Origin: CAMAVH01 sp046297835
GTDB taxonomy: Bacteria > Pseudomonadota > Alphaproteobacteria > SMXQ01
Reading direction: 5' to 3'
Length of the DNA: 64,000 nt
Assembly (NCBI GenBank): GCA_046297835.1
Contig: JBKBHI010000005.1
Span: 186,001 to 250,000, forward strand
This document shows positions 26,650 through 34,885 of this stretch, piece by piece (within the stretch, counting starts at the first letter, position 1; every line of letters starts with the position of its first letter). Both the position numbers and the translations under genes were made by a program. Below the pieces are notes generated by a model that did no database searches, was not told where the DNA came from, and saw nothing but the letters and a program-made list of their open reading frames with translations.

Positions 26650-28227
26650 ATGATCCACATCGCCCGCTGGAAGTTGGTCGTCTCATTCGTCGTCGTGATG
26701 GCCGGCATCCTGTTCGTCTCGCCCAATCTACTGACGCGAGAGCAGGCGGCGTCTCTGCCGGGCTGGCTGTCGCATAGCCGCATCAATCTCGGCCTCGATT
26801 TGCAAGGCGGCTCCCATCTGTTGCTGGGAGTCGATCTGCAATCTGTCATGCGCGAACGCCTGGACAACATGGTCCAAGGCGTCCGTGAGGCCTTGCGCAA
26901 GGAACGCATCGGCTACACGCGCCTGGGCGTATCGGGCCAGACGGTCGTTTTCCAGCTCACCAATCCGGACGATATGGCCAAGGTGCGGGAATATATCCGC
27001 ACCAACGAGCCGGGCATCGTTCTTGACGCCGGCCCCAACGGCCAGGTGACGTTGCGCTACGAAGAAGCCGCCCTGCGCGAACGGCAGAATCAAATCATCA
27101 ACCAATCGATCGAAATCGTGCGCCGCCGCGTCGACGAATTCGGCACGACCGAGCCTAGCATTCAACAGCAAGGCGAGGACCGCATTCTTCTTCAGGTGCC
27201 GGGCGAGAGCGATTCAGATCGCATCATCCGCATCATCAGCCAGACGGCGCGGCTCAGCTTCCGCCTCGTCGATCCGACGATGAGCGCGCAGGAAGCGCGC
27301 GCCACCGGGCGAATTCCCGCCGGATCCGAACTGTTGCCCTCGGTCGAAGGGCGCGATCTTTCTGGCGGCGCCGGCTACCTGGTCCAGCGACGGATCATCA
27401 TCGGCGGCGACAATCTGGTCGATGCTCAGCCCGGCTTTCAGAACGGCGAAGCAGTCGTCAATTTCCGTTTCGATAGCGCTGGCGGCCGCCGCTTCGGCGA
27501 TGTGACGCGCGATAACGTCGGGCGGCCCTTCGCCATCGTGCTCGACGATAAGGTGATCAGCGCGCCGGTGATCCGCGAGCCGATCCTCGGCGGATCCGGC
27601 GTCATTTCCGGCAGCTTCACCACCGAGACCGCGCGCGATCTCGCCCTGCTGTTGCGGGCCGGCGCCTTGCCCGCGCCGCTGCAGGTGCTCGAACAACGCG
27701 TCGTCGGGCCGGATCTCGGCGCGGATTCGATCGCTGCCGGCAAGATCGCCAGCATCATCGGCATGATCGGCGTCCTCGTATTCATGATTCTGGCTTACGG
27801 GCTGTTCGGCGTTTTCGCCAACATAGCCCTCATCGTCAACGTGACCTTGCTGATGGGCGCGATGTCGGCGCTGAACGCCACCCTCACTTTGCCCGGCATC
27901 GCGGGCATCGTGCTCACCATCGGCATGGCCGTCGACGCCAACGTGCTGATCTACGAGCGCATACGCGAGGAAACGCGCAATGGCCGCTCGATCGTCTCGG
28001 CGATCGACGCCGGTTTCCAGCGAGCATGGACCACGATTCTCGACTCCAATATCACGACGTTGATCGCCGGCTTGGTCATGTTCGAACTCGGCTCAGGCCC
28101 GATCCGCGGCTTTGCCGTCACCTTGTCGATCGGTATCGTCACTTCGATATTCACTGCGGTGATGGTCACGCGTTTCATAATCATCGGCTGGTTGCGTTGG
28201 CGCCAACCGAAAATCTTGCCGATCTGA
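26650..28227 (+). CDS. secD: Protein translocase subunit SecD
   Basis: This 525-residue RND-family membrane protein has an N-terminal membrane helix and the P1 periplasmic domain beginning with the INLGLDLQGGSHLLLGV signature. Five further helices near 360-520 contain GMAVDANVLIYERIREE. With SecF it uses the proton gradient to pull translocating proteins to the periplasmic side. Length is typical of alphaproteobacterial SecD, which lacks the long E. coli insertion. secF starts 15 bases later. Confidence 0.97.
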   Translation: MIHIARWKLVVSFVVVMAGILFVSPNLLTREQAASLPGWLSHSRINLGLDLQGGSHLLLGVDLQSVMRERLDNMVQGVREALRKERIGYTRLGVSGQTVVFQLTNPDDMAKVREYIRTNEPGIVLDAGPNGQVTLRYEEAALRERQNQIINQSIEIVRRRVDEFGTTEPSIQQQGEDRILLQVPGESDSDRIIRIISQTARLSFRLVDPTMSAQEARATGRIPAGSELLPSVEGRDLSGGAGYLVQRRIIIGGDNLVDAQPGFQNGEAVVNFRFDSAGGRRFGDVTRDNVGRPFAIVLDDKVISAPVIREPILGGSGVISGSFTTETARDLALLLRAGALPAPLQVLEQRVVGPDLGADSIAAGKIASIIGMIGVLVFMILAYGLFGVFANIALIVNVTLLMGAMSALNATLTLPGIAGIVLTIGMAVDANVLIYERIREETRNGRSIVSAIDAGFQRAWTTILDSNITTLIAGLVMFELGSGPIRGFAVTLSIGIVTSIFTAVMVTRFIIIGWLRWRQPKILPI

Positions 28228-28242
28228 GAAAGCGCAGACCGT

Positions 28243-29196
28243 ATGGCTATCATTCCCCTGAAACTCATCTCGCCTGGCACGCGCATCGATTTCATCGGCA
28301 AGCGCGTTTACGCCTTCGCCTTTTCGATCTTTCTGCTCGTGGCCTCGCTCGGGTTTTATGCGACCAACGGCTTGAATTACGGCATCGATTTCGCCGGCGG
28401 CATCGCCATCGAAGTGACCACGAAAACGCCGGCCAATCTTGATGAGATGCGCAGCCAGCTCAATGGCCTCGGGCTCGGCGAGGTTTCGCTACAGGATTTC
28501 GGCTCGCCCACCGATCTGCTGATCCGCGTGCCGTCGCAGCCGGGCGACGAAGACGCCCAGCTTGCCGCCGTCGAGAAAGTCAAAGCCTCTTTGAACGAAA
28601 TAGTGGCGAGCTATCGCCGCGTCGAATTCGTCGGCCCTAAAGTCGGCGGCGAGCTGGTGCGCGCGGGCATCATCGCCGTGACGCTGTCGCTGCTCGGCAT
28701 CATGATCTACGTCTGGTTCCGCTTCGAGTGGCAGTTCGGCGTCGCCGCGATCCTCGCGACGGCGCATGACGTCATCACTACGGTCGGGCTATTCGCGATC
28801 CTCGGCCACGAGTTCAACCTCACGACGCTCGCGGCCGTGCTGACGATCGCCGGCTATTCGATCAACGATACGGTCGTGGTGTTCGATCGCATCCGCGAGA
28901 ATCTCCGCAAATACAAGACCATGCCGATCGCCGAGCTGATGAACCGCAGCGTCAACGACACCTTGTCGCGCACCATCTTGACCGGCACGACGACTTTGAT
29001 GGCCCTGACCGCCATTTACTTCTTCGGCGGCGCCGTGCTCTCCGATTTCGCGCTGGCGCTGATTTGGGGCATCCTCATCGGCACGTTCTCTTCGATTTAT
29101 GTCGCCGCGCCGCTCGTCATGATGATGAATGTGCGCGCCACCTTGAGCAAAAGGGACAACGCGGAATCGGAGCCGGCGAAGAAGGCCAAGCCGTAA
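28243..29196 (+). CDS. secF: Protein translocase subunit SecF
   Basis: This 317-residue partner of SecD has six helices. The N-terminal signature NYGIDFAGGIAIEV and the helix 4-5 region GYSINDTVVVFDRIREN are intact. The cytoplasmic tail is Lys/Glu-rich. The next gene begins two bases after its stop, indicating co-transcription with the Mth938-type protein. Confidence 0.97.
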   Translation: MAIIPLKLISPGTRIDFIGKRVYAFAFSIFLLVASLGFYATNGLNYGIDFAGGIAIEVTTKTPANLDEMRSQLNGLGLGEVSLQDFGSPTDLLIRVPSQPGDEDAQLAAVEKVKASLNEIVASYRRVEFVGPKVGGELVRAGIIAVTLSLLGIMIYVWFRFEWQFGVAAILATAHDVITTVGLFAILGHEFNLTTLAAVLTIAGYSINDTVVVFDRIRENLRKYKTMPIAELMNRSVNDTLSRTILTGTTTLMALTAIYFFGGAVLSDFALALIWGILIGTFSSIYVAAPLVMMMNVRATLSKRDNAESEPAKKAKP

Positions 29197-29198
29197 GC

Positions 29199-29597
29199 AT
29201 GGCGGAGAAGTTCGCCGCCGAGCCGGTCCGCCAGACCATCCAGGGCTACGGCGACGGCGGCTTCACCGTCTCGAACCTGCGCTATGCCGGCCCGATCGCC
29301 ATCCTGCCGTTCCACACCCAGGCATGGGATGCGCCGGCCGATCCGGCGGATATCGACGAACGGCATCTGCAACCCATCTTCGACGAATTAGCCGCTCGCC
29401 CGGACGGCGTCGAGATCGTGCTGCTCGGCTGGGGCAAGGGCGCGATGCTGCCGCCCGCCAAGCTCGCCCCGCTGCGCGCGGCGCTGAAGGCGAGGGGCGT
29501 CAGCCTCGACGGGATGGATACGGGCGCGGCCTGCCGCACCTTCAATCTGCTGGTCGGCGAGAGCCGGCGCGTCGCGGCGCTGATGCTGCCGGCCTGA
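29199..29597 (+). CDS. Mth938-like (DUF498) protein, NDUFAF3 homologue
   Basis: This 132-residue small globular protein of the Mth938/DUF498 family includes the human complex I assembly factor NDUFAF3. Recognisable segments are VSNLRYAGPIAILP, the GWGKGAMLPP turn and the end GVSLDGMDTGAACRTFNLL. The ATG sits two bases after the secF stop, so it is in the sec operon. Its bacterial role is not established; complex I assembly is inferred from the mitochondrial homologue and from an NDUFAF6-like gene 1.7 kb away. A strong two-way terminator follows. Confidence 0.88.
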   Translation: MAEKFAAEPVRQTIQGYGDGGFTVSNLRYAGPIAILPFHTQAWDAPADPADIDERHLQPIFDELAARPDGVEIVLLGWGKGAMLPPAKLAPLRAALKARGVSLDGMDTGAACRTFNLLVGESRRVAALMLPA

Positions 29598-29634
29598 CGC
29601 CAGAAGGCTCTGATTTTATAAATCACGCGCAAAG

Positions 29635-29666
29635 AAAAACGGCGGAGCTTTTGGCTCCGCCGTTTT
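29635..29666. terminator. Bidirectional intrinsic terminator
   Basis: AAAACGGCGGAGC (29636-29648) and GCTCCGCCGTTTT (29654-29666) form a perfect 13-bp stem with a TTTTG loop. The A- and U-rich ends make it work in both directions. It lies between the convergent Mth938-like and PuuD-like genes. Confidence 0.93.
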
Positions 29667-29686
29667 CGTTTCGCCGTGAGGCAAGT

Positions 29687-30178
29687 TTAGCTGTGGACCG
29701 CGACCATCGCGTAGAGCATCGGGATCGACAGCGCAGTGTTGGTGCGCGACGTCAGCATGGCCAAGCGGGCCGCTTTCGCCTTTTCAGCCGGTTCGGCGGG
29801 AACGATGCCGAGGGCCTTCTTCTGGTTCGGCCAAATGATGAACCAGACGTTGAAGGCCATGATCAGGCCGAGCCACATGCCGATGCCGATGCTCATGTTG
29901 TATTTGCTGCCGGTGGTGAGGCCGAGAGCCAGAGCGTCGTGGATGTAGCCGAGCTGCCAAGCCTGGATCAGGCCCCAGATCACGGTCGAGAGCGCGGCCC
30001 AGCGGAACCAGAACAGCGCGGCCGGCGCGATGACCTTGGAGATCGCCGGCTTCTGCTCGTCGGGGATCTTGGCCATGTTCGGGATCTGCACGAAGTTGAA
30101 GTAGTACAGCAGGCCGATCCACATGATGCCGCTGATGACGTGCAGCCAACGGACGAAAAAGACGAGATATGCTTCCAT
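29687..30178 (-). CDS. PuuD-like (Urate_ox_N type) integral membrane protein
   Basis: This 163-residue protein has four predicted membrane helices. The N-terminal FFVRWLHVISGIMWIGLLYY and the helix with NVWFIIWPNQKKALGI resemble the membrane half of urate hydroxylase PuuD. The cytochrome c domain is absent and the protein is about half the usual membrane-domain length. Histidines in the helices could bind haem, but that is inference. The SD sequence GAGAGGGG precedes the ATG. A 31-residue membrane peptide is encoded 28 bases upstream on the same strand. Real function is unknown, and urate oxidation is not supported by other genes here. Confidence 0.65.
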   Translation of the reverse strand: MEAYLVFFVRWLHVISGIMWIGLLYYFNFVQIPNMAKIPDEQKPAISKVIAPAALFWFRWAALSTVIWGLIQAWQLGYIHDALALGLTTGSKYNMSIGIGMWLGLIMAFNVWFIIWPNQKKALGIVPAEPAEKAKAARLAMLTSRTNTALSIPMLYAMVAVHS

Positions 30179-30206
30179 GGTGTTTATTCCCCTCTCTCTC
30201 GCCCGG

Positions 30207-30302
30207 TTAACCGTGAACCAGGTTGATAACGACGACCATCACGACGGTGAGAACGATTCCCAGACCGATGGCGCCTTGAAGCTTCTCCAAAGGATTCTTC
30301 AT
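30207..30302 (-). CDS. 31-residue single-helix membrane peptide
   Basis: A short frame reads MKNPLEKLQGAIGLGIVL, continues TVVMVVVINLVHG and stops at TAA. It has a short basic/amphipathic head and one hydrophobic helix. A strong GAGGGG ribosome site lies 5-6 bases before the ATG, much better than chance for this region. It precedes the PuuD-like gene by 28 bases on the same strand, so the two are probably one operon. No family is recognised. It resembles in style the tiny accessory subunits of respiratory membrane complexes. Confidence 0.7.
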   Translation of the reverse strand: MKNPLEKLQGAIGLGIVLTVVMVVVINLVHG

Positions 30303-30464
30303 CTTTGCCCCTCAGTGGTTGCGCTATGCCGTAGCTTGCGCGATGAATTTGGTGGTGGGTGAAGTGAAACCAACCACAAAATATAGCAGAGCCTTATAGG
30401 CCGCAACGGGCTTTCCGTTCAGGGTCAAGCCCTTAGCTGAAGTGGGGGCTTCTCGCCTTGTGGT

Positions 30465-31262
30465 TCAAGCCCGCCAGGCGGCAAGTCGGGCGCGCCAGCG
30501 GTCGAGCGCCGTGAGGCGGACGTCGGGGCCAGCGAGGTCGGTCGTAGCGAGCCGCGCCGCCCACCGCCGGCTCAAAGCCGCCGCCATCGCCGCCGCGCGG
30601 CGCGCCGGCCGGGCTGGCAGGCTGCGCGGCAGAACCGCCGCCGCGCGTAGCAGTTGATCGGCGGCGCGCGCCGCCTCGTCCTGGACGCCCCGCCAGCCCG
30701 GCGTCTCCCCATGATCGCGCCGCCAGCGTTCCGGCAGGTACAGCTTGCCGGCCTCGCGCTGGTCGGCGGCGAGGGTTTGCGTTTGGCTCAAAAGCAGCAG
30801 GGCGCAGGCGAGCGCTTCGGCGGCGGCCCATCCGCCCTTGTCGCCGCCGGCCGATTCGATCCACAGCCGGCCATATGGCGCGGCGGCGAAGCGGGCGAAC
30901 AGCAGCCAATCGGCCCAGTCGCGATAGCCGGGCTTGGCGCAATCCTGCCGCAAGGCTTGCAAGACATGGCGAGCGTGGCCGAGATCGAGGCCCGCCTCGG
31001 CGAACCGCTCGACGAGATCGCGCGCTGCGGCGGAATGGGGCAAGGCGAGGGGCACGGCCGGCTTGCCCCCGTTCAAAATCGTGGCAAGACCATCCAGAGC
31101 CGCTTGCCGCCGCTCAACCGGCGCGGCCGCATCTCGGGCGATGTCGCGCGCGGCGCGGCCCAAGGCGAGGAAGGCGTCGAACGCGGCACGGCCGTTTCCG
31201 GCGAGCGGCGCGTGCAGCGCCCCGACGATCTCCTCGATCGGCGATGCGCGCCGCTCTCCCAA
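30465..31262 (-). CDS. Degenerate squalene synthase-family (HpnC-like) protein
   Basis: This 265-residue protein aligns by eye with HpnC-type squalene/phytoene synthases. LRQDCAKPGYRDWADWLLF matches the conserved FRQD-YxDWxxLxxYC segment, and KLYLPERWRRDHG matches the RVYLP end of the second aspartate helix. Both catalytic Asp-rich motifs are lost: the first reads RAARDIARD where DDIAD is expected, and the second reads TQTLAADQ where LQDCxKD is expected. It is therefore probably not a prenyl condensing enzyme. The start is TTG with GGGAG upstream. Its start codon is only 32 bases from the divergent NDUFAF6-like gene. A pseudoenzyme is favoured over a pseudogene because the frame is complete. 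Confidence 0.7.
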   Translation of the reverse strand: MGERRASPIEEIVGALHAPLAGNGRAAFDAFLALGRAARDIARDAAAPVERRQAALDGLATILNGGKPAVPLALPHSAAARDLVERFAEAGLDLGHARHVLQALRQDCAKPGYRDWADWLLFARFAAAPYGRLWIESAGGDKGGWAAAEALACALLLLSQTQTLAADQREAGKLYLPERWRRDHGETPGWRGVQDEAARAADQLLRAAAVLPRSLPARPARRAAAMAAALSRRWAARLATTDLAGPDVRLTALDRWRARLAAWRA

Positions 31263-31294
31263 TGCACTCGCTCCCGGGTTAGTCTCGCCGCATC

Positions 31295-32140
31295 ATGGCC
31301 GAAACCGCCGCGCTTTCCTACTCCGCCCAACAGGTCCGCGCCAGCGATCCCGACCGTTTCCTGACGGCTTTGTTCGCGCCGGCCGCGGCGCGCGAGCATC
31401 TGTTCGCGCTCTACGCCTTCAACCTGGAAGTGGCGCGCATCCCCGAATTGATCCATGAGCCGATGATGGGCCAGATCCGCCTGCAATGGTGGCGCGACCG
31501 GCTCGATGAAATCTACGCCGGACGGCCGCGCGACGGGGCGGAGACGGCACAGGCGCTCGGCCGCGCCATCGCTGGAACCGATCTGCCGCAGGACGCGTTC
31601 GAGACGATTTTGACGGCGCGCGAGCGCGATCTCGATCCGACGCCGCCGGCCGACATGGCCGAGTTTCAAGCCTATGCCCAAGCGACCGCCGGCACGCTGA
31701 ACGAACTGGCTGCGCGGATTCTCGGCGCGCGCGACGCGGCGAGCCTGGCGGCGGCGCGCGACATCGGCACGGCTTGGGCGATGATCGGCCATCTGCGCGC
31801 GCTGCGCTTCAACGCCGGCATGGGCCGTATGACGTTGCCGCGCGCGACGATGGGACAAACGACAGCGGCCGACGTGCTGAAGGGCCGCGCGCCGGACGCG
31901 CTACGGGCGACGGCGCAGGCCATCGGCGCGGAGGCGGCGGCATTGATCGGCGTCGCCCGCGCGCTGCGCCGCGACATCGACAGGCGCGCACTGCCGGCGC
32001 TCTTGCTTGCGCCCCTTGCCGACCTGCATCTGCGCAAACTGAAAAGCCGGCATTTCAATCCGCTCGGCCCAGATTTGGAGATCGCGCGGCCGCGCAAGCA
32101 GTTCGCCGCCCTCTCGGCGGCCTGGCTGGGACGCTACTGA
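31295..32140 (+). CDS. Squalene/phytoene synthase-family protein, NDUFAF6-like
   Basis: This 281-residue protein resembles the complex I assembly factor NDUFAF6. The segment LYAFNLEVARIPELI and the following MMGQIRLQWWRDRLDEIYAG correspond to the FNVELAxVKDSVSE and GLMRMQFWKDxVEDIY region of the human protein. As in that group, the first catalytic DDxxD is missing. LPLPRATMG-like and KSRHFNPLGPDL C-terminal segments are also family-like. It stands alone on the plus strand after a block of minus genes, so its promoter must lie within the start of the divergent HpnC-like gene. Role in respiratory complex assembly is inferred. Confidence 0.8.
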   Translation: MAETAALSYSAQQVRASDPDRFLTALFAPAAAREHLFALYAFNLEVARIPELIHEPMMGQIRLQWWRDRLDEIYAGRPRDGAETAQALGRAIAGTDLPQDAFETILTARERDLDPTPPADMAEFQAYAQATAGTLNELAARILGARDAASLAAARDIGTAWAMIGHLRALRFNAGMGRMTLPRATMGQTTAADVLKGRAPDALRATAQAIGAEAAALIGVARALRRDIDRRALPALLLAPLADLHLRKLKSRHFNPLGPDLEIARPRKQFAALSAAWLGRY

Positions 32141-32176
32141 GCGGCGGTTTGACCGGCGAAATCCGCCGAATTCCCA

Positions 32177-32192
32177 TGGCACGGCGATTGCT
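32177..32192 (+). promoter_or_regulatory. Sigma-54 (RpoN) promoter of the TctC-like gene
   Basis: The sequence TGGCACGGCGATTGCT matches the -24/-12 consensus TGGCACG-N4-TTGCW exactly. The GG (32178) and GC (32190) are 12 bases apart as required. The transcript would start near 32203, giving a leader of about 43 bases before the ATG at 32246. Confidence 0.85.
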
Positions 32193-32245
32193 TCGGTGAG
32201 CCCACGGGCCCATGACCGGCCCGCGTCTCAGCCAGAGGTTTCGTC

Positions 32246-33280
32246 ATGTCCCTCCGCATTGGCCTTCTCGCAAGCATCGCTGCCGGTATTTTGACCATCG
32301 CCGCTCCTGTGGCCGCGCAGTCGGTCGCCGATTTCTACAAGGGCAAGCGGCTGTCGATCTATGTCGGCTCGACCACCGGCGGCGGCTACGACGCTTACGC
32401 CCGCCATGTCGCGCGCCATATCGGCCGCTTGCTGCCGGGCGCGCCGGAGTCGGTGGTGCTGAACATGCCCGGCGGCGGCGGCCTGAAGGTGACGAATTTC
32501 CTCTACAGCGTCGCGCCGAAGGACGGCACCGCCTTCGGCACGCTTCAGCGCAACATGCTGACCGCGCCGCTGCTCGAAGCGCGGACCGAGAACAACGCCT
32601 TCGATCCGCAGAAATTCAACTGGCTCGGCAGCCTCAACACCGAGACCGGCGTCATCATCTCGTCGACCGCCGCGCCGCACAAGACGATGGATGACCTGTT
32701 CAAGACCGAGCTGATCGTCGGCTCGTCCGGCCCGGCGACCGATTTCCTGCCGCTGTTCCTCAACAACGTCATCGGCACCAAGTTCAAGATCGTGCAGGGC
32801 TATCAAAGCTCGACCGAAGCCTATCTGGCGCTCGAGCGCGGCGAGGTGCAGGGCCGCGTGTCGGGCGGCTGGACCGGCGACCGCAAGACCGTCGAGCCGT
32901 GGCACGCCGCCGGCAAGGTGCGCTATCTCGCCGTCGTGTCGCTGAAGGCCAGCGACTATTTTCCCGGCCTGCCGCTGGTCACGCAATATGCCAAGACCGA
33001 CGAGCAAAAGCAGGTGATGGAGCTGATCTTGTCGAGCCAGCTGTGGGGCCGCCCCTTCACCATGCCGCCGGGCGTGCCGTCCGACCGCGTCGCCGCCATG
33101 CGCAAGGCCTTCGTCGATCTGACCAAGGACAAGGAATTCGTCGCCGAGGCGCAGAAGCTGCAGCTCGATCTCGAACTGGTCGACGGCGCGGAAATCGACG
33201 CGATCATGGCGCGCGTCTACGCTACGCCGCCCGCCGTCGTCGAAGTGGCACGCAAGGCCATCGGCGCGGATGTGAAGTAG
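32246..33280 (+). CDS. TctC-type (Bug family) periplasmic substrate-binding protein
   Basis: This 344-residue protein has a signal peptide ending VAAQS and a periplasmic binding fold of the tripartite tricarboxylate transporter receptor type. Features are YVGSTTGGGYDAYARHVARH near the start, the NMPGGGGLKVTNFLY motif and MPPGVPSDRVAAMRKAF near the end. No TctA/TctB membrane genes lie next to it, so it is an orphan binding protein, as is common for this large family. A sigma-54 promoter directly upstream suggests induction by nitrogen status or by a ligand-responsive enhancer-binding activator encoded elsewhere. The ligand is probably a carboxylate but is not determined. Confidence 0.88.
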   Translation: MSLRIGLLASIAAGILTIAAPVAAQSVADFYKGKRLSIYVGSTTGGGYDAYARHVARHIGRLLPGAPESVVLNMPGGGGLKVTNFLYSVAPKDGTAFGTLQRNMLTAPLLEARTENNAFDPQKFNWLGSLNTETGVIISSTAAPHKTMDDLFKTELIVGSSGPATDFLPLFLNNVIGTKFKIVQGYQSSTEAYLALERGEVQGRVSGGWTGDRKTVEPWHAAGKVRYLAVVSLKASDYFPGLPLVTQYAKTDEQKQVMELILSSQLWGRPFTMPPGVPSDRVAAMRKAFVDLTKDKEFVAEAQKLQLDLELVDGAEIDAIMARVYATPPAVVEVARKAIGADVK

Positions 33281-33300
33281 GGGCTAAGCCCGTTCTCTCA

Positions 33301-33390
33301 TCGTCACTCTCGGGCTTGACCCGAGAGTCCATTTATCGGGCGCTCCGGCGTTTGCCCTGGATTGCCCGGTCAAGCCGGGCAATGACGGTT
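33301..33390. repeat. REP/BIME-like palindromic intergenic repeat, copy 3
   Basis: The left arm, CTCGGGCTTGACCCGAG, is itself a palindrome. The right arm, GCCCGGTCAAGCCGGGC, ends in AATGACGG. The spacer is 30 bases. It has the same architecture as the copies at 1681 and 20229, but the right half has switched to the GCCGGGCAATGACGG variant. It lies between the convergent TctC-like and trmFO genes. Confidence 0.85.
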
Positions 33391-33403
33391 TGAATATTGA
33401 CCG

Positions 33404-34822
33404 TTACTCCGCCGCCTGCGCTTGGCCGAGCCAGCCGGCGAGGTCGGTCAGCGCGCGGGCCGAGAGGGCCTTCTTGCGGTCGTTGCCGCGCAAGGCGGGG
33501 CGGCCGCGTTTGTCGACGCCGCCGATCGGCGGGAACAGGCCGAAGTTGATGTTCATCGGCTGAAAGCCGCTGCTGTTGCCGGCGTCGATCACCGCGCCGC
33601 CGAGATGGCCGCCGGTGATGTGGTTGAGCAAGGCGCCGAGCGCGGTCGTGACCGGCGGCAGCGATAGCGACGTTCCTTGCGCTTGCGCTGCGGCGAAGCG
33701 GCCGGCAAGCAGGCCCATCGCCGCCGATTCGACATAGCCCTCGACGCCCGTCACCTGGCCGGCGAAACGCAGGCGCGGATCGGCCTTCAAGCGCAGTTCG
33801 GCATCGAGCAATTTCGGGCTGTTGAGGAAGGTGTTGCGGTGGATGCCGCCGAGCCGGGCGAACTCGGCCTTCTCCAGGCCGGGGATCATGCGGAAGATGC
33901 GCGTCTGCTCGGCGTATTTCAGCTTCGTCTGGAAGCCGACCATGTTGTAGAGCGTGCCCAGGGCGTTGTCCTGGCGGAGCTGCACCACGGCGTAGGCGCG
34001 CTCGCCCTTGCGCGGATCGAGCAGGCCGACCGGCTTCATCGGGCCGTAGGCCAGCGTCATCGGGCCGCGCTCGGCCATCACCTCGATCGGCAGGCAACCC
34101 TCGAAATAGGGCGTGTCCTTTTCCCAATCCTTGAACTCGGTTTTCTCGCCGGCGATCAGCGCAGCGATGAAGGCGTCGTACTGCGCCCTATCCATCGGGC
34201 AGTTGACGTAGGCGGCGGTGTCGCCGGCAGGGCCCGCCTTGTCGTAGCGCGACTGCATCCAGGCGATGTCGAAGTCGATGCTGTCCTTATGGACGATGGG
34301 AGCGATGGCGTCGAAGAAGGCGAGCGATTCTTCGCCGCTCTTCGCGCGGATCGCGTCGGCCAGGGCCGGCGAGGTGAGGGGGCCAGTGGCGACGATCACG
34401 TTCTCCCAGTCGGCGGGCGGCCAAGCGTCGATCTCCTCGCGCACGAGCGTCACCAGGGGGTGGGATTCGAGCGCCTGAGTCACGGCAGCGGAGAATCCCT
34501 CGCGGTCCACCGCGAGGGCGCCGCCGGCCGGCACCTGATGCTTGTCGGCGCAGGCGAGGATCAGCGAATCGCAGCGCCGCATCTCCTCATGCAGCAGCCC
34601 GACCGCGTTGGTCTCCACATCGTCGGAGCGCAAGGAGTTCGAACAGACCAGTTCGGCGAGCCCGTCAGTGGCGTGCGCTTCGGTGCCGCGCACGGGGCGC
34701 ATCTCGTGCAGCGCGACCGGATGGCCGGCCTGCGCGATCTGCCAGGCGGCTTCGGAACCGGCTAGCCCGCCGCCGATAACGTGGATGGCTTTGGACTGGA
34801 CAGAGGATTTCTGATCTGGCAT
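33404..34822 (-). CDS. trmFO: tRNA (uracil-54-C5)-methyltransferase, folate/FAD type
   Basis: TrmFO, 472 residues, uses methylenetetrahydrofolate and FADH2 to make ribothymidine at position 54 of tRNA. The FAD-binding start IHVIGGGLAGSEAAW, the CSNSLRSDD segment and the GCLPIEVMAERG segment with a conserved cysteine are all present. The C-terminal second FAD/NAD motif GNSSGFQPMNINFGLFPP is intact. The ATG was chosen to give a short lead before the FAD motif, as the frame upstream runs through the divergent membrane protein gene. Length is usual. Confidence 0.95.
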   Translation of the reverse strand: MPDQKSSVQSKAIHVIGGGLAGSEAAWQIAQAGHPVALHEMRPVRGTEAHATDGLAELVCSNSLRSDDVETNAVGLLHEEMRRCDSLILACADKHQVPAGGALAVDREGFSAAVTQALESHPLVTLVREEIDAWPPADWENVIVATGPLTSPALADAIRAKSGEESLAFFDAIAPIVHKDSIDFDIAWMQSRYDKAGPAGDTAAYVNCPMDRAQYDAFIAALIAGEKTEFKDWEKDTPYFEGCLPIEVMAERGPMTLAYGPMKPVGLLDPRKGERAYAVVQLRQDNALGTLYNMVGFQTKLKYAEQTRIFRMIPGLEKAEFARLGGIHRNTFLNSPKLLDAELRLKADPRLRFAGQVTGVEGYVESAAMGLLAGRFAAAQAQGTSLSLPPVTTALGALLNHITGGHLGGAVIDAGNSSGFQPMNINFGLFPPIGGVDKRGRPALRGNDRKKALSARALTDLAGWLGQAQAAE

Positions 34823-34885
34823 AAGAACAAAACATGAACAATGAGGCGGTCGCGCTACCGCAGGGAATAACCAGGAGGGGTGCCT

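Noticed and set aside
29687..30178. Calling this gene a functional urate hydroxylase
   Set aside because: It resembles only part of the PuuD membrane domain, lacks the cytochrome c domain, and no purine catabolism genes are near.
30654..31364. Plus-strand open frame overlapping the HpnC-like gene
   Set aside because: Product has no recognisable motifs and would overlap the NDUFAF6-like gene. The minus-strand frame shows family resemblance.
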